A stretch of DNA of 33,137 nt from Phycisphaerales bacterium UBA3158 (GCA_002364555.1 DEYM01000098.1:28256-61392); one strand, 5' to 3'; numbered from the stretch's first letter, positions 7,953 to 16,992 are shown. Notes: generated by a model from the letters alone, not told the origin. Numbers and translations: made by a program.

Positions 7953-9185
7953 ATGAGCAAGTCCGCACGTACATCCAGAGTGCTCATGCTGAGTCAGGTA
8001 TATCCACCGGATCCTGCCAGTGTGGGGCAGCATCTCCATGATGCGGCAGCCGAACTCGTTCGGCGTGGCCATGATGTCAAGGTGCTCGCCTCTGCGCGTG
8101 GATATGACGATCCGTCCATGAAATACGCTCGTCACGAGATCCGTGATGGCGTCCAGATCCGTCGGCTCCCGCTGTCATCATTCGGCAAGGGATCCATACC
8201 GGTTCGTGTGGCGGCGGGCATGGCCCTCATGCTTCAGGAGATCGTGCATGGCCTGTTCACACGGAACCTCGACAGCATTCTCGTCAGCACGTCGCCGCCG
8301 ATGTGTCCGATCGCGGCCATGATCATCTCGTTCGTGCGCCGCAAGCCCATCACCTACTGGGTGATGGATCTCAATCCGGACCAGATGATCGAACTTGGCA
8401 AGATCAAGGAATCATCCTTCCCCGCGCGTGTCTTCAACTGGCTCAACCGACGGATTCTCAAGCGGTCTCGACGTATCGTCGCCCTGGACCGCTTCATGGC
8501 CGAACGTCTCTATCGCAAACAGGATGTGCGTGAGAAGACGGTCATCATGCCACCCTGGCCACACGACGATCATGTCGAGATGATCGACCACGCCGACAAT
8601 CCCTGGCGCAAGGAGCATGTCGATGATGGCCAGTTCGTGGTCATGTACAGCGGCAATCATGGGTTCTCGACGCCTGTGACGACCGTTCTTCAGGCATCCC
8701 TGCAGATGCAGGACGTCGAAGGTCTGGAGTTCCTGTTCATCGGTGGGGGCGTCGGCAAGAAGGAAGTGGATGAGACGCTCGGGCGTGAAAAGCCGACGAA
8801 CGTGAGATCGATGCCGTACCAGCCGTTCGACACGCTTCGTTTTTCACTATCCGCTGCGGATGTCCATCTCGTTTCGGTCGGTACTGATGTCGTCGGTGTC
8901 GTGCATCCCTGCAAGATCTACGGAGCCATGGCCGTCGGCAGACCGATACTGCTGCTGGGCCCGGATCCATGTCATGCTTCGGATCTGGTGCTGGAAAACG
9001 ACATCGGCTGGCAGATAAGCCATGGTGATGTGGAGCGAGCGATTGAGGTGATCCGCGAGATCCAGGCGACGCCGCCCGAGAAACTCAGGGAAATGGGCCG
9101 GCGTGCCCAGGAAGTCGTTCGAAGGGATCTGTCGAAACAGGATCTCTGCGGTCGTTTCTGCGACGTCGTCGAGAACAAGGCGTGA
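7953..9185 (+). CDS. Glycosyltransferase family 4-like protein
   Basis: A 410-residue GT-B type glycosyltransferase. The N-terminal domain begins MLSQVYPPDPASVGQHLHDA with RRGHDVKVLA, typical of family GT4 acceptor domains (WbuB-like). The C-terminal donor domain has VMYSGNHGF, FLFIGGGVGK, MPYQPFDTL and HPCKIYGAMAVGRPIL, where family members bind the nucleotide sugar. It is expected to add a sugar to a lipid- or polysaccharide-linked acceptor at the cytoplasmic face of the membrane. The start is preceded by GGAAAGG. The 107 bases before it hold nothing recognisable. The next gene begins four bases after its stop. Confidence 0.87.
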   Translation: MSKSARTSRVLMLSQVYPPDPASVGQHLHDAAAELVRRGHDVKVLASARGYDDPSMKYARHEIRDGVQIRRLPLSSFGKGSIPVRVAAGMALMLQEIVHGLFTRNLDSILVSTSPPMCPIAAMIISFVRRKPITYWVMDLNPDQMIELGKIKESSFPARVFNWLNRRILKRSRRIVALDRFMAERLYRKQDVREKTVIMPPWPHDDHVEMIDHADNPWRKEHVDDGQFVVMYSGNHGFSTPVTTVLQASLQMQDVEGLEFLFIGGGVGKKEVDETLGREKPTNVRSMPYQPFDTLRFSLSAADVHLVSVGTDVVGVVHPCKIYGAMAVGRPILLLGPDPCHASDLVLENDIGWQISHGDVERAIEVIREIQATPPEKLREMGRRAQEVVRRDLSKQDLCGRFCDVVENKA

Positions 9186-9189
9186 ACAC

Positions 9190-9978
9190 ATGAAGAAGTA
9201 CATCTTCATCCAGAATGATCCCTTCTATCTGCCTCGCGTGCTGGACAGCGTGCTGGAGGTCTACGGGGACTCGGTCGTGGGTGTCAACATCCAGTCGGTC
9301 GCCCAGGGAAAGCGGACCGTGTTCGGTACCGCCATGGATCTTCTGAAGCTCTATGGATTCAGGTACTTCCAGTGGAAGCTGCGTCAGTATCTCTGGTGCA
9401 AGGTCAAAGCCAAGGTCGTCAACGGCTGGATGGGTCGTCTTACCAGGTGCTACAGCGTCGGCGCAGTGGCCAGGAAACACGGTGTCGAGGTGACGGAGGC
9501 CGTCAACGTCAACAGCGACGAATTCCGCTCCCATCTCCGCGAGCATGGCGTCGAATTCATCGTCTCCATATCCGGCACGCAATTCTATGGTAAGAGGCTT
9601 CGTGAACAGACCTCGGCAGGCATCGTGAATTGTCATGGCGCCCTGCTTCCGAACTACCGCGGTCTGATGCCTTCCTTCTGGACACTGGCCAATGGAGAGA
9701 CCGAAGGTGGTGTGAGCGTCCACTTCGTCAACGAGAAGCTGGATGATGGTCCGATCGTGGTGCAACGCCGCTATCCGATCGATTCCGCCGACACGTTGGA
9801 GGACGTCATGGCCAGATCGAAGAAGATCGCGGCCGAGGCGATCATCGAGTGCATCCGACTCGTGGAGGCGGGGGATCCTCCTCTGATGGACAATCCGGAA
9901 GAGGGGGCGAGCCACTACTCCATGCCCACCAGGGAGGATGTCCGTCGGTTCCGTGAACACGGGCATCGCTTCGCGTGA
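9190..9978 (+). CDS. Formyltransferase family protein, probably sugar N-formyltransferase
   Basis: A 262-residue protein with the formyl-transferase fold signature: NCHGALLPNYRG carrying Asn147 and His149, followed by NGETEGGVSVHF and DDGPIV with Asp185. This Asn-His-Asp set is catalytic in methionyl-tRNA and sugar formyltransferases using N10-formyltetrahydrofolate. It lacks the C-terminal tRNA-binding domain of Fmt and sits among polysaccharide genes, so an amino-sugar substrate is more likely than Met-tRNA; this is inference. The region before the motif (residues 1-100) is diverged and starts KKYIFIQNDPFYLP. The start follows the glycosyltransferase stop by four bases; an upstream in-frame codon at 9103 would overlap that gene. 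Confidence 0.82.
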   Translation: MKKYIFIQNDPFYLPRVLDSVLEVYGDSVVGVNIQSVAQGKRTVFGTAMDLLKLYGFRYFQWKLRQYLWCKVKAKVVNGWMGRLTRCYSVGAVARKHGVEVTEAVNVNSDEFRSHLREHGVEFIVSISGTQFYGKRLREQTSAGIVNCHGALLPNYRGLMPSFWTLANGETEGGVSVHFVNEKLDDGPIVVQRRYPIDSADTLEDVMARSKKIAAEAIIECIRLVEAGDPPLMDNPEEGASHYSMPTREDVRRFREHGHRFA

Positions 9979-9994
9979 AATTGAAGGTCACCAC

Positions 9995-10864
9995 ATGAGC
10001 CATCCAGTCGTCAATGCAATGAGCTTCGACATCGAGGATTGGTTCCACATGGTCGGCATCGAATCCGTCGAGGATGTCCGCAAGTGGGACGAGTTCCCGA
10101 CGCTGGTCGAACGCTATACCGATGGGATCATCGGGCAACTCGACGCGCATGGCACCCGGGCCACCTTCTTCATACTCGGCTGGGTGGCGGACCGCTACCC
10201 GTCGCTCGTGAGGAGAATCGTCGACTCCGGGCACGAAGTCGGCACGCATTCCTTCTGGCATCGTCAGGTGGACGCGCTCGAGCCCGCTGTCTTCAAGGAG
10301 GATCTCCAGAGATCCATCGATGCCATCGAACAGGCTGGTGGTCAGCGTGTTCGTGGTTTTCGAGCGCCATCATTCTCCATCCGGCCCGGTGCCGAGTGGG
10401 CGTTCGATGTGATCCTCGACTGCGGCCTCGAATACGACGCCAGCCTTTTTCCGGCACCGCGTGGTCACGGAGGGTATCCGGCGCCACGCGGCATCCATCG
10501 TTTCACGGACATGCCATCGGGTCGCAGCATCCCGGAGCTGCCCATGAGCGTCATGAGACTGGGGCCGGCGGGATTCGGGTTCACCGGGGGGGGCTATCTG
10601 AGGTTCCTGCCCGGTTGGTTCATCAGGCAGGGCGTCCGAAGGCTCAACAACCAGGGCCACCCGGCCGTGGTATATCTGCATCCCAGGGACTTCGCTCCGG
10701 ACTGTCCAAGAGTGCCCATGCCATTGAAGCGTCGCTTCAAATGCTATGTTGGGCTCGGGACCACCTTCGGCAAGCTCGATCTTCTGTTGTCGAACTTCGA
10801 ATGGGCGGCCTGTGAGACGATACTCGGACTGGATTCACCTCCTGAAGTGGATGACGCGGCATGA
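9995..10864 (+). CDS. Polysaccharide deacetylase, NodB domain with DUF3473 (XrtA-system type)
   Basis: A 289-residue carbohydrate esterase. The NodB metal and catalytic residues are visible: Asp12 and Asp15 in SFDIEDWFHM, and His85 and His89 in THSFWHRQ, then RGFRAPSFSI. The C-terminal part with YLHPRDF and LLSNFEW matches the DUF3473 extension found in deacetylases that accompany exosortase/PEP-CTERM exopolysaccharide loci. It should remove N-acetyl groups from a GlcNAc-like residue of the polysaccharide. That would produce the free amine which the neighbouring formyltransferase or an acyltransferase could modify, though this order is inferred. GAAGG lies seven bases before the ATG. Its stop overlaps the next start (ATGA). 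Confidence 0.88.
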   Translation: MSHPVVNAMSFDIEDWFHMVGIESVEDVRKWDEFPTLVERYTDGIIGQLDAHGTRATFFILGWVADRYPSLVRRIVDSGHEVGTHSFWHRQVDALEPAVFKEDLQRSIDAIEQAGGQRVRGFRAPSFSIRPGAEWAFDVILDCGLEYDASLFPAPRGHGGYPAPRGIHRFTDMPSGRSIPELPMSVMRLGPAGFGFTGGGYLRFLPGWFIRQGVRRLNNQGHPAVVYLHPRDFAPDCPRVPMPLKRRFKCYVGLGTTFGKLDLLLSNFEWAACETILGLDSPPEVDDAA

Positions 10865-11451
10865 CTGATCAAACACCATCGCATGAGATGCTGACGAGTC
10901 CACACTCCATGCGCAACAAGCTTGCGAGACTTCTCTGGGGTGTGGTGTACGTCCTGCTGTTTCGGTACAGCCCTCGATCGTTCCATGCGTGGAGATACGT
11001 GATCCTTCGACTGTTCGGTGCCCGGATCCATCGCACATCGCGCGTCTACCCCAAGGCTCGTGTGTGGTATCCCGGCAACCTGGTGATGGGTCCGCACGCA
11101 TGCCTGGGTGAAGGTGCGGAATGCTACAACGTCACGACCATCACCATCGGTGAATGGACGACCGTGAGCCAGTACGCCTACCTCTGTGGCGCGACCCATG
11201 ATCACGAGGACGTGAAGTTTCCATTGATTCCGAAGCCCATAACGCTCGGTAAGCGAGTCTGGATCGCCGCTGACACCTTCGTCGCGCCCGGTGTGACGAT
11301 CGGTGACGGAACCGTTGTGGGCGCTCGTTCCTCGGTGTTCAGGGATCTTCCACCATGGCAGATCTGCATGGGCTCCCCGGCCAAGCCTCTCAAGCCACGC
11401 GAACTGGGTCCTTCGGACTTCGGTTACGACGAATCCCGGGATGGAGACTGA
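10861..11451 (+). CDS. WcaF-like O-acetyltransferase (left-handed beta helix)
   Basis: A 196-residue protein with hexapeptide repeats in the C-terminal half: ITIGEWTTVSQYAYLC, then ITLGKRVWIAADTFVAPGV, VTIGDGTVVGARS and MGSPAKPL. The THDHED segment holds the probable catalytic His. This pattern and length fit the WcaF/colanic acid acetyltransferase group, which transfers acetyl from acetyl-CoA to a sugar hydroxyl of an exopolysaccharide. The N-terminal region has a hydrophobic stretch around LLWGVVYVLLF. It overlaps the deacetylase stop by four bases and ends three bases before the amidotransferase, so all three are likely translated from one mRNA. Confidence 0.84.
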   Translation: MTDQTPSHEMLTSPHSMRNKLARLLWGVVYVLLFRYSPRSFHAWRYVILRLFGARIHRTSRVYPKARVWYPGNLVMGPHACLGEGAECYNVTTITIGEWTTVSQYAYLCGATHDHEDVKFPLIPKPITLGKRVWIAADTFVAPGVTIGDGTVVGARSSVFRDLPPWQICMGSPAKPLKPRELGPSDFGYDESRDGD

Positions 11452-11454
11452 ATC

Positions 11455-12270
11455 ATGTGTCGTTGGCTCGCCTATTGCGGCAATCCCATTCCAATGAGTG
11501 GACTCCTGTCCGATCCCGAGCATTCGCTGCTGCAGCAATCCAGGCAGGCCATCCAGACCCAGTACACCGTGAATGGTGATGGCGTGGGCGTGGGGTGGTA
11601 TTCTCCCGACTCCTCCGAACCTGGTCTGTATCGCGATACTCGTGCCGCCTGGAACGACGAAAACGTCGAGAGTCTGAGCCGCCATGTCCATTCCGGTCTG
11701 TTTCTGGCTCATGTCAGAGCCGTGACCCAGGGCTCGGTCGGCCGTGTCAACACACATCCATTTCGCATGGGCAACTGGTTGTTCCAGCACAATGGTGACG
11801 TCGGTGGATGGGACAAGCTGCACAAGGACATCGATCAGCTGATCGATCCGGAGTTCTACTCCCAACGCAAGGGGCAGACTGATTCCGAGACCCTGTTCGC
11901 GCTCGCCATGACCAGAGGTCTCCGGGATGATCCCGTCTCGGCGATCAACGACATGATCAGAGAGGTCGAGAGGCTTCGCGCGAAGCACGAGATCAAAGAA
12001 CCATTCCGTATGAGCATCGCGGTCAGCGAGGGCACATCACTCTGGGCGGCCAGATACAGCAGCAACGGAGATACGCCAACGCTCTACTGGGGACAGGGGT
12101 TGTCGTTGGCGGGATCGGATGGCGAGATCTTCCATCTGGATCGGCATTCGACGGTGGTCGTGTCCGAGCCCCTCGACAAGGAACAGCACAGCTGGGAGTC
12201 CGTTCCCGACAGTAGCCTGCTGCACGTGGCCGATGGGGTACTCTCGGTTTCGCCGCTCCAACTCGATTGA
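11455..12270 (+). CDS. Class II glutamine amidotransferase (YafJ/EgtC-like)
   Basis: A 271-residue Ntn-type amidotransferase. After removal of Met the N-terminal Cys2 (MCRWLAYCG) becomes the nucleophile; the other family motifs follow: GDGVGVGWY, FLAHVRAVTQG, NTHPFRMGNWLFQHNGD and TDSETLFAL. These domains release ammonia from glutamine, or hydrolyse related gamma-glutamyl amides as in EgtC. There is no fused synthetase domain. The start lies three bases after the acetyltransferase stop. Its place inside a glycan cluster is unusual; it might supply ammonia for amidation or amination of a sugar, or it may be a bystander. The family call is firm, the role is open. Confidence 0.87.
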   Translation: MCRWLAYCGNPIPMSGLLSDPEHSLLQQSRQAIQTQYTVNGDGVGVGWYSPDSSEPGLYRDTRAAWNDENVESLSRHVHSGLFLAHVRAVTQGSVGRVNTHPFRMGNWLFQHNGDVGGWDKLHKDIDQLIDPEFYSQRKGQTDSETLFALAMTRGLRDDPVSAINDMIREVERLRAKHEIKEPFRMSIAVSEGTSLWAARYSSNGDTPTLYWGQGLSLAGSDGEIFHLDRHSTVVVSEPLDKEQHSWESVPDSSLLHVADGVLSVSPLQLD

Positions 12271-12287
12271 TCGGTGGCCAGGCCGAG

Positions 12288-12316
12288 TTCATGATTCCAT
12301 GGATGCCTGTTAGCAT
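12288..12316 (+). promoter_or_regulatory. Candidate extended -10 promoter before the MFS gene
   Basis: TTCATG, 17 bases, TAGCAT, with TG one base upstream of the -10 (TGtTAGCAT). The geometry and the TTCA start of the -35 are the same as in the candidate promoter of the alpha-mannosidase. It would give a leader of about 20 bases that contains the Shine-Dalgarno AGGAAA. Confidence 0.4.
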
Positions 12317-12343
12317 CTGGTAGATGAACCACAGGAAATGTCC

Positions 12344-13591
12344 ATGACCGAATCCGCGCAGCAGAGATGCTCATGGAATGCCAGGTGGTATCTGCGGTAC
12401 GCTTTCCTTTCGGACGCGTATTTCTGGCTGCCCGTCTTCTTTCTGTATTTCAGCGAGATACTGACGCTCGATCAGGTCCTCCTGCTCGAGATGGTCTACT
12501 ACGTCGGCGTCTATGTGATGGAGGTTCCAAGCGGCTGGTTCTCCGATCGGTTCGGTCGTCGAATAACGATGCTGCTGGCTGCGGTCATTCTCGCCGTCGC
12601 CTACGGGATGATCTTCGCCGGTAGCAGCTTTCTGGTATTCGCCATAGCGCAGTTCCTGAAGGCCGCGGGCATTTCGTTCAAGAGTGGGACGGAGACCGCC
12701 TTTCACTTCGATTCCCTCAAGGCCATCGGGCTTGAAGACGAGTTCGGAAAACGCGAGGCTGTCGTGGCCCGTAATCGTTTTCTGGGTGGGGCGGCAGCCG
12801 CGCTGATCGGTGGTCTGGTCGCCATGTGGTCCCTGCAGATGGCCTATCTGGTGGCCTGCGTCTTCGCGATTCTGATGGTGCTTCTCGTGTACAGGTTCTT
12901 CGAGCCGCCAATCGAGGAGGAGGAGAAGCATGCCAATCCGATCAGCGAAGTCATCAGTTGTCTGGGGTATCTGAAGCAGCCGATGCTCATGTTCATCATG
13001 CTCTTCTTCATTCTCATGACGATCCTGAACCATGTCCCGTATGAATTCTTCCAGCCGTACATCAGCTGTTCGCTCGAATCGTTCCATTGGGGAGAAGGCG
13101 CCACGCCACTTGTCAGTGGCATACACGTGACACTGGCACTGCTCGTGGCATCCGCCTTCGGGGCCTGGAGCATCGGGATCAGGAACCGGATCGGCATCTG
13201 GTGGACGCTCCTGTCGGCGGCGATTCTCCAGACGCTGATCATCACCGTGATGGCCTGGGTGCTGGCTCCGATCATCCTGGTGCTGCTGCTGGCCAGATCG
13301 GTACCACGCGCGTTGATGGCCCCGGTCATCAATGCGGCGGTCACTGGACGGGTCCAGCGAAAACATCGTGCCACCTATCTCTCGATGCAGAGTCTGGCCG
13401 GGCGTCTGTCGTTCGCCGGGATGCTGCTGTTGCTGACCTCCGTTGTGCCCGCGAACGAGCATGCGACATGGGCCAGTCTGTCCACTGCGCTCAGATTGAG
13501 TTCGTGGATCGCCATCGGTGGCACGACGATGTTCATTCTGGTCGCCCTCGTGAGGTCTCGAAGAGATGGAACCGGCGAACTGGCGGCATGA
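12344..13591 (+). CDS. MFS transporter
   Basis: A 415-residue polytopic membrane protein with about twelve hydrophobic segments. Loop 2-3 carries the MFS motif A (GWFSDRFGRR) after VYVMEVPSG, and helix 4-5 has FKSGTETAFHFDSL, typical of a large group of bacterial drug/metabolite MFS proteins. Of two ATGs, 12344 has AGGAAA at seven bases, while 12338 would be too close. It probably exports a small product or precursor; the substrate cannot be told from sequence. It may belong to the glycan operon, although the 73-base gap with its own candidate promoter suggests partly independent expression. Confidence 0.82.
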   Translation: MTESAQQRCSWNARWYLRYAFLSDAYFWLPVFFLYFSEILTLDQVLLLEMVYYVGVYVMEVPSGWFSDRFGRRITMLLAAVILAVAYGMIFAGSSFLVFAIAQFLKAAGISFKSGTETAFHFDSLKAIGLEDEFGKREAVVARNRFLGGAAAALIGGLVAMWSLQMAYLVACVFAILMVLLVYRFFEPPIEEEEKHANPISEVISCLGYLKQPMLMFIMLFFILMTILNHVPYEFFQPYISCSLESFHWGEGATPLVSGIHVTLALLVASAFGAWSIGIRNRIGIWWTLLSAAILQTLIITVMAWVLAPIILVLLLARSVPRALMAPVINAAVTGRVQRKHRATYLSMQSLAGRLSFAGMLLLLTSVVPANEHATWASLSTALRLSSWIAIGGTTMFILVALVRSRRDGTGELAA

Positions 13592-13600
13592 ACAGCCTGG

Positions 13601-13897
13601 TCAAGCATCGATTCCCAGTCTCGCTCGAGCCTGTGAGCTGTCCAACCCATCTATCTGGATGAGCTTGTCCCGGGCCGTATGACCGCTGATCAGGGTCAGT
13701 TGCCCTCGTGGAATCCCGAGTTGCTCACAGAGCAGTCCGATGATCGCCTGATTGGCCTTGCCGCCTTCGGGCGGAGCGATGATTCGAATCTTGAGTTGAT
13801 CGCCCAGAAGGCCGGCGATCGTGTCGCGTGAGGCTCCCGGAACGGCCTTGATTCTCAACAGTAGTCGCTCGTCATGTGTACTGAGCCAGTCCTGCAT
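13601..13897 (-). CDS. DUF167 / YggU family protein
   Basis: A 98-residue protein with the complete DUF167 pattern: LLLRIKAVPGASRD, KIRIIAPPEGGKANQAII and LISGHTARDKLI. It is a small conserved alpha/beta protein of unknown biochemical function, of usual length (about 90-100). The ATG at 13897 starts right before the family domain; a longer frame up to 14089 would run into the divergent mannosidase gene and adds nothing recognisable. It converges on the MFS gene with a nine-base gap. Confidence 0.83.
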   Translation of the reverse strand: MQDWLSTHDERLLLRIKAVPGASRDTIAGLLGDQLKIRIIAPPEGGKANQAIIGLLCEQLGIPRGQLTLISGHTARDKLIQIDGLDSSQARARLGIDA

Positions 13898-13918
13898 GGC
13901 CCTCAGGGTACTGTTTCT

Positions 13919-13947
13919 TTCAGCCGATCGTTGGTGGCTGTTACACT
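13919..13947 (+). promoter_or_regulatory. Candidate extended -10 promoter of the mannosidase operon
   Basis: TTCAGC, 17 bases, TACACT, with TG one base before the -10 (TGtTACACT). The -10 ends six bases before the GTG start of the mannosidase, so transcription would begin at or next to the start codon. No Shine-Dalgarno is present, which fits a leaderless mRNA. Confidence 0.45.
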
Positions 13948-13953
13948 CGGTTC

Positions 13954-16900
13954 GTGCTTCCGAAACATGAACTCGATGCCATCCGATTCGAGAACCTGGC
14001 GGATACCGTTCTGGCTGAGCGTGTCTTCCAGGACAGGGTTGCGCTTGATGTCCATGTTCTGCAGACCAGTGAACATCTCCGACCTTCACAGTTGGATGTG
14101 GATGGATTCAGTCCGGTCCAGTTAGGCTGGCGATGGGGGCCCGTCTGGTCGACGGCCTGGTTCCGGATCACGGCGGATGTGCCCGGCTCCTTCACGGGCA
14201 GACCTCTGGCGATTCAGTTCTCCAGTGGAACGGAGGCGACCTTCTGGAGCGGGGACACACCCTGGCACGGACTGGACGAAAACCGGGATCTGGTTCGTCT
14301 TGATTCCACTCTTCTGGATTCGGACCATGTGGAATTCCTGATCGAAGCCGCCTGCACACTGCCGCTTGGTGCCAGTACGTTCTGGTGGGATCATCCCGAG
14401 GTCCAGGCACGTTGGCGCGAGCCCAATCCGGGTCGACTGGAATCAGCTTCTCTGGTGGTGCTGGACGAAGCGGCATGGCGTCTGAGAGAGGCCTGGGATT
14501 TCGCCCGGCGTCTTCTACTGGCCTTGCCCCCGGAAGGCGACGCTTCCGCTCGTCTGCTCGAGGGCATGCATCATCTGGCACCGACCTTGTCGACGGAGGA
14601 TCCGGATTCGATTCGGGAATCGCTGGAGACGCTGCTTGCATCGGATGGTTCGTCGGCCGGAGGTCCCTGCATCGCCACCGGCCATGCGCACATCGATACC
14701 GCCTGGCTGTGGCCGCTGTCGGAAACACGTCGAAAATGTCTTCGCTCATTCTCCACGATGCTCAGGTTGATGGAACGCTACGAGGCGTTTCGATTCCTCT
14801 GCAGCCAGACTCAGCAGTACGCCTGGATCGAGGAGGACTCACCCGAACTGTTCACCCAGATCCGGGATCGGGTCCGGGAAGGTCGTTGGGAGCCCGGCGG
14901 TGCCATGTGGGTGGAGCCCGATTGCAACGTGCCTTCCGGTGAATCGTTGATTCGCCAGATCATCCACGGAACAAGCTGGTGGTCCGATCGATTCGGCGCA
15001 TCCGCCAGCCAGCGGCATCTGTATCTGCCCGACACCTTCGGCTTTCCCGCATCGCTTCCCCAGATCATCCGACTCGCCGGACTCGATACGTTCATCACCA
15101 ACAAGATCTCATGGTGTGAGACCAATCGTTTCCCACATGTCACCTTCAACTGGAAGGGGATCGATGGAACAGAGGTCCTGTCCCATCTGACTCCGGGTCA
15201 CAACTACAATTCGCCGATCCATCCGAGCGATGTTCTGGCTGGCCAGGGCATCCTGATGCGGCAGCCTCGTCCTCGACCGGATGCCTGGTTGCAGCCCTTC
15301 GGATACGGTGACGGTGGGGGTGGTCCGACAGATTCCATGATCGAGCGAATCGGCCACTCGAAGTCGTGCATGGGACTTCCACCCGTCGAGCACGGCAGGA
15401 CCGATGATTTCTGCCAGTTGCTCCACGATCAGTCCGACGGTGTTGATGAACTTCCGGTCTGGGATGGGGATCTCTATCTGGAGCTCCATCGTGGAACCTA
15501 TACGAGTCAATCCTGGTTGAAGATGGCCAATCGCGTGGCCGAGGATGATCTGAGGTCCATCGAGGCGCTCGGGGCAGGTGTACCCGGCGGCATCGAGCTG
15601 GAGCAGCTCAGGGATTCACTGGATGAAACCTGGAAGCTGGTCCTCTTGAACCAGTTCCACGACATACTTCCGGGTTCATCGATCAACAAGGTCTATGAGG
15701 ACGCCCGTTCTCAGTACGACCGCGTCGAAGCGACGTGTACGACCCAGTTGGACCATGTGGCGGCCGCGTGGAGCGAGGCGGTGGGTGGTGGGGAGATCTT
15801 CTTCAATCCATCGAGCACCGTGCGTTCCGAGGTCGTCGACGTGGAGGGTTCCCCGGTCTGGATTCCGGATGTCCCTTCCATCGGGGTCAAGGCCGCTGGT
15901 TCTGGTGAAGATGACGCGGCGCCTGAACCGGTCGTCGTGAACGATCTCAATCTCCAGAACGGTCTCGTCGAGCTGTCTCTCGATCCAGTGGGTCGAGTGA
16001 CGCACCTGGCCTGTTCGGGAGCCAGCCGGTCCGTGAACAGTCCATCGGATCCGTTGGGCCAGCTGATGCTCTACGAGGATCGACCACGTCGATGGGAAGC
16101 CTGGGACATCGACTCCGATTACGTCGAGACCGGCCGCCCGATCGAGTCACCCGCCGAGATCGAGATGGTGGAGCATCATCCACTTCGATGTGTGATCGAA
16201 TTCAGGCGGGCATTGGGAGAGCGGAGTCGTCTCGTTCAGCGGTATGTCCTGAAGGCTGGTTCCCCACGAGTCGATGTCGAGTACCTCGTCGATTGGCAGG
16301 AGGACCAGATGCTTCTGCGACTGTCATGTCCAACGGCCGTTCGTGCTCGAGCAGGCACCGTGGGCATCCAGTTCGGTGTCCAGGAACGTGCGACGCATCG
16401 CAACACGTCCTGGGAGGCCGCTCGATTCGAGTTCCCGGGTCATCGATTCATGGATCTCTCCGAACCGGGAAGAGGGTTGTCGATTCTGGATGATGGCCGC
16501 TATGGCCGCTCATTCAATGGCAGCACGATGGGGCTGTCTCTTCTTCGGGCGCCGAGAATGCCGGATCCCGAAGCGGACCGAGGCATGCATCGTTTCATCG
16601 TCTCCTACATGCCCCATGAGGGGGACTGGAGATCCGCCGGTGTCTGGGCGGAAGCGGAAGCGTTGTGCCGACCATTGAAGCGACTTGGGTGCGGTACTGG
16701 AGAGGAGGAATCCATGGCCCCCTTCAGATGGCGTGTCGATGGCGGCGCTCATCTTGAAATAGCGGCCTTCAAGCCTGCTCAGCGAGGTCATGATCGCGTT
16801 CTTCGACTGGTCGAGGTCCATGGAGGGGCTGGGGACATCGAGATCGAATGGACCCGGTCACCGTCGAGTGTCCGGGCGGTCGATCTGCATGAAACCACTT

Positions 16901-16992
16901 CCGTTGACATCGACATGGCCCACGAAGGTGATCGAACCCGGCTGGCGATCAAGCCTTTCCAGATCGTGACCCTCGTGGTTGATCACTCATGA
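13954..16992 (+). CDS. Alpha-mannosidase, glycoside hydrolase family 38
   Basis: A 1012-residue GH38 enzyme. Zinc ligands and nucleophile are recognisable: His246 and Asp248 in GHAHIDTAWLWP, nucleophile Asp360 in LPDTFGFPASLPQ and His569 in NQFHDILPGSSI. Motifs such as RWEPGGAMWVEPDCNVPSGESL place it with the cytosolic-type MAN2C1-like bacterial enzymes. The C-terminal half is the beta-rich GH38 domain. It should cleave alpha-mannose from oligosaccharides by a retaining mechanism. No signal peptide is seen, so it probably acts in the cytoplasm on imported sugars. The start is a GTG without Shine-Dalgarno. Its stop overlaps the start of the symporter (ATGA), a strong sign of joint function. 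Confidence 0.92.
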   Translation: MLPKHELDAIRFENLADTVLAERVFQDRVALDVHVLQTSEHLRPSQLDVDGFSPVQLGWRWGPVWSTAWFRITADVPGSFTGRPLAIQFSSGTEATFWSGDTPWHGLDENRDLVRLDSTLLDSDHVEFLIEAACTLPLGASTFWWDHPEVQARWREPNPGRLESASLVVLDEAAWRLREAWDFARRLLLALPPEGDASARLLEGMHHLAPTLSTEDPDSIRESLETLLASDGSSAGGPCIATGHAHIDTAWLWPLSETRRKCLRSFSTMLRLMERYEAFRFLCSQTQQYAWIEEDSPELFTQIRDRVREGRWEPGGAMWVEPDCNVPSGESLIRQIIHGTSWWSDRFGASASQRHLYLPDTFGFPASLPQIIRLAGLDTFITNKISWCETNRFPHVTFNWKGIDGTEVLSHLTPGHNYNSPIHPSDVLAGQGILMRQPRPRPDAWLQPFGYGDGGGGPTDSMIERIGHSKSCMGLPPVEHGRTDDFCQLLHDQSDGVDELPVWDGDLYLELHRGTYTSQSWLKMANRVAEDDLRSIEALGAGVPGGIELEQLRDSLDETWKLVLLNQFHDILPGSSINKVYEDARSQYDRVEATCTTQLDHVAAAWSEAVGGGEIFFNPSSTVRSEVVDVEGSPVWIPDVPSIGVKAAGSGEDDAAPEPVVVNDLNLQNGLVELSLDPVGRVTHLACSGASRSVNSPSDPLGQLMLYEDRPRRWEAWDIDSDYVETGRPIESPAEIEMVEHHPLRCVIEFRRALGERSRLVQRYVLKAGSPRVDVEYLVDWQEDQMLLRLSCPTAVRARAGTVGIQFGVQERATHRNTSWEAARFEFPGHRFMDLSEPGRGLSILDDGRYGRSFNGSTMGLSLLRAPRMPDPEADRGMHRFIVSYMPHEGDWRSAGVWAEAEALCRPLKRLGCGTGEEESMAPFRWRVDGGAHLEIAAFKPAQRGHDRVLRLVEVHGGAGDIEIEWTRSPSSVRAVDLHETTSVDIDMAHEGDRTRLAIKPFQIVTLVVDHS

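Noticed and set aside
10744..11988. 414-codon minus-strand open frame
   Set aside because: It lies opposite the deacetylase, acetyltransferase and amidotransferase genes, all with clear family motifs. The product has no recognisable domain.
12371..13462. 363-codon minus-strand open frame
   Set aside because: Opposite the MFS gene; the product is His/Gln/Asp-rich, typical of the antisense of a membrane protein gene.
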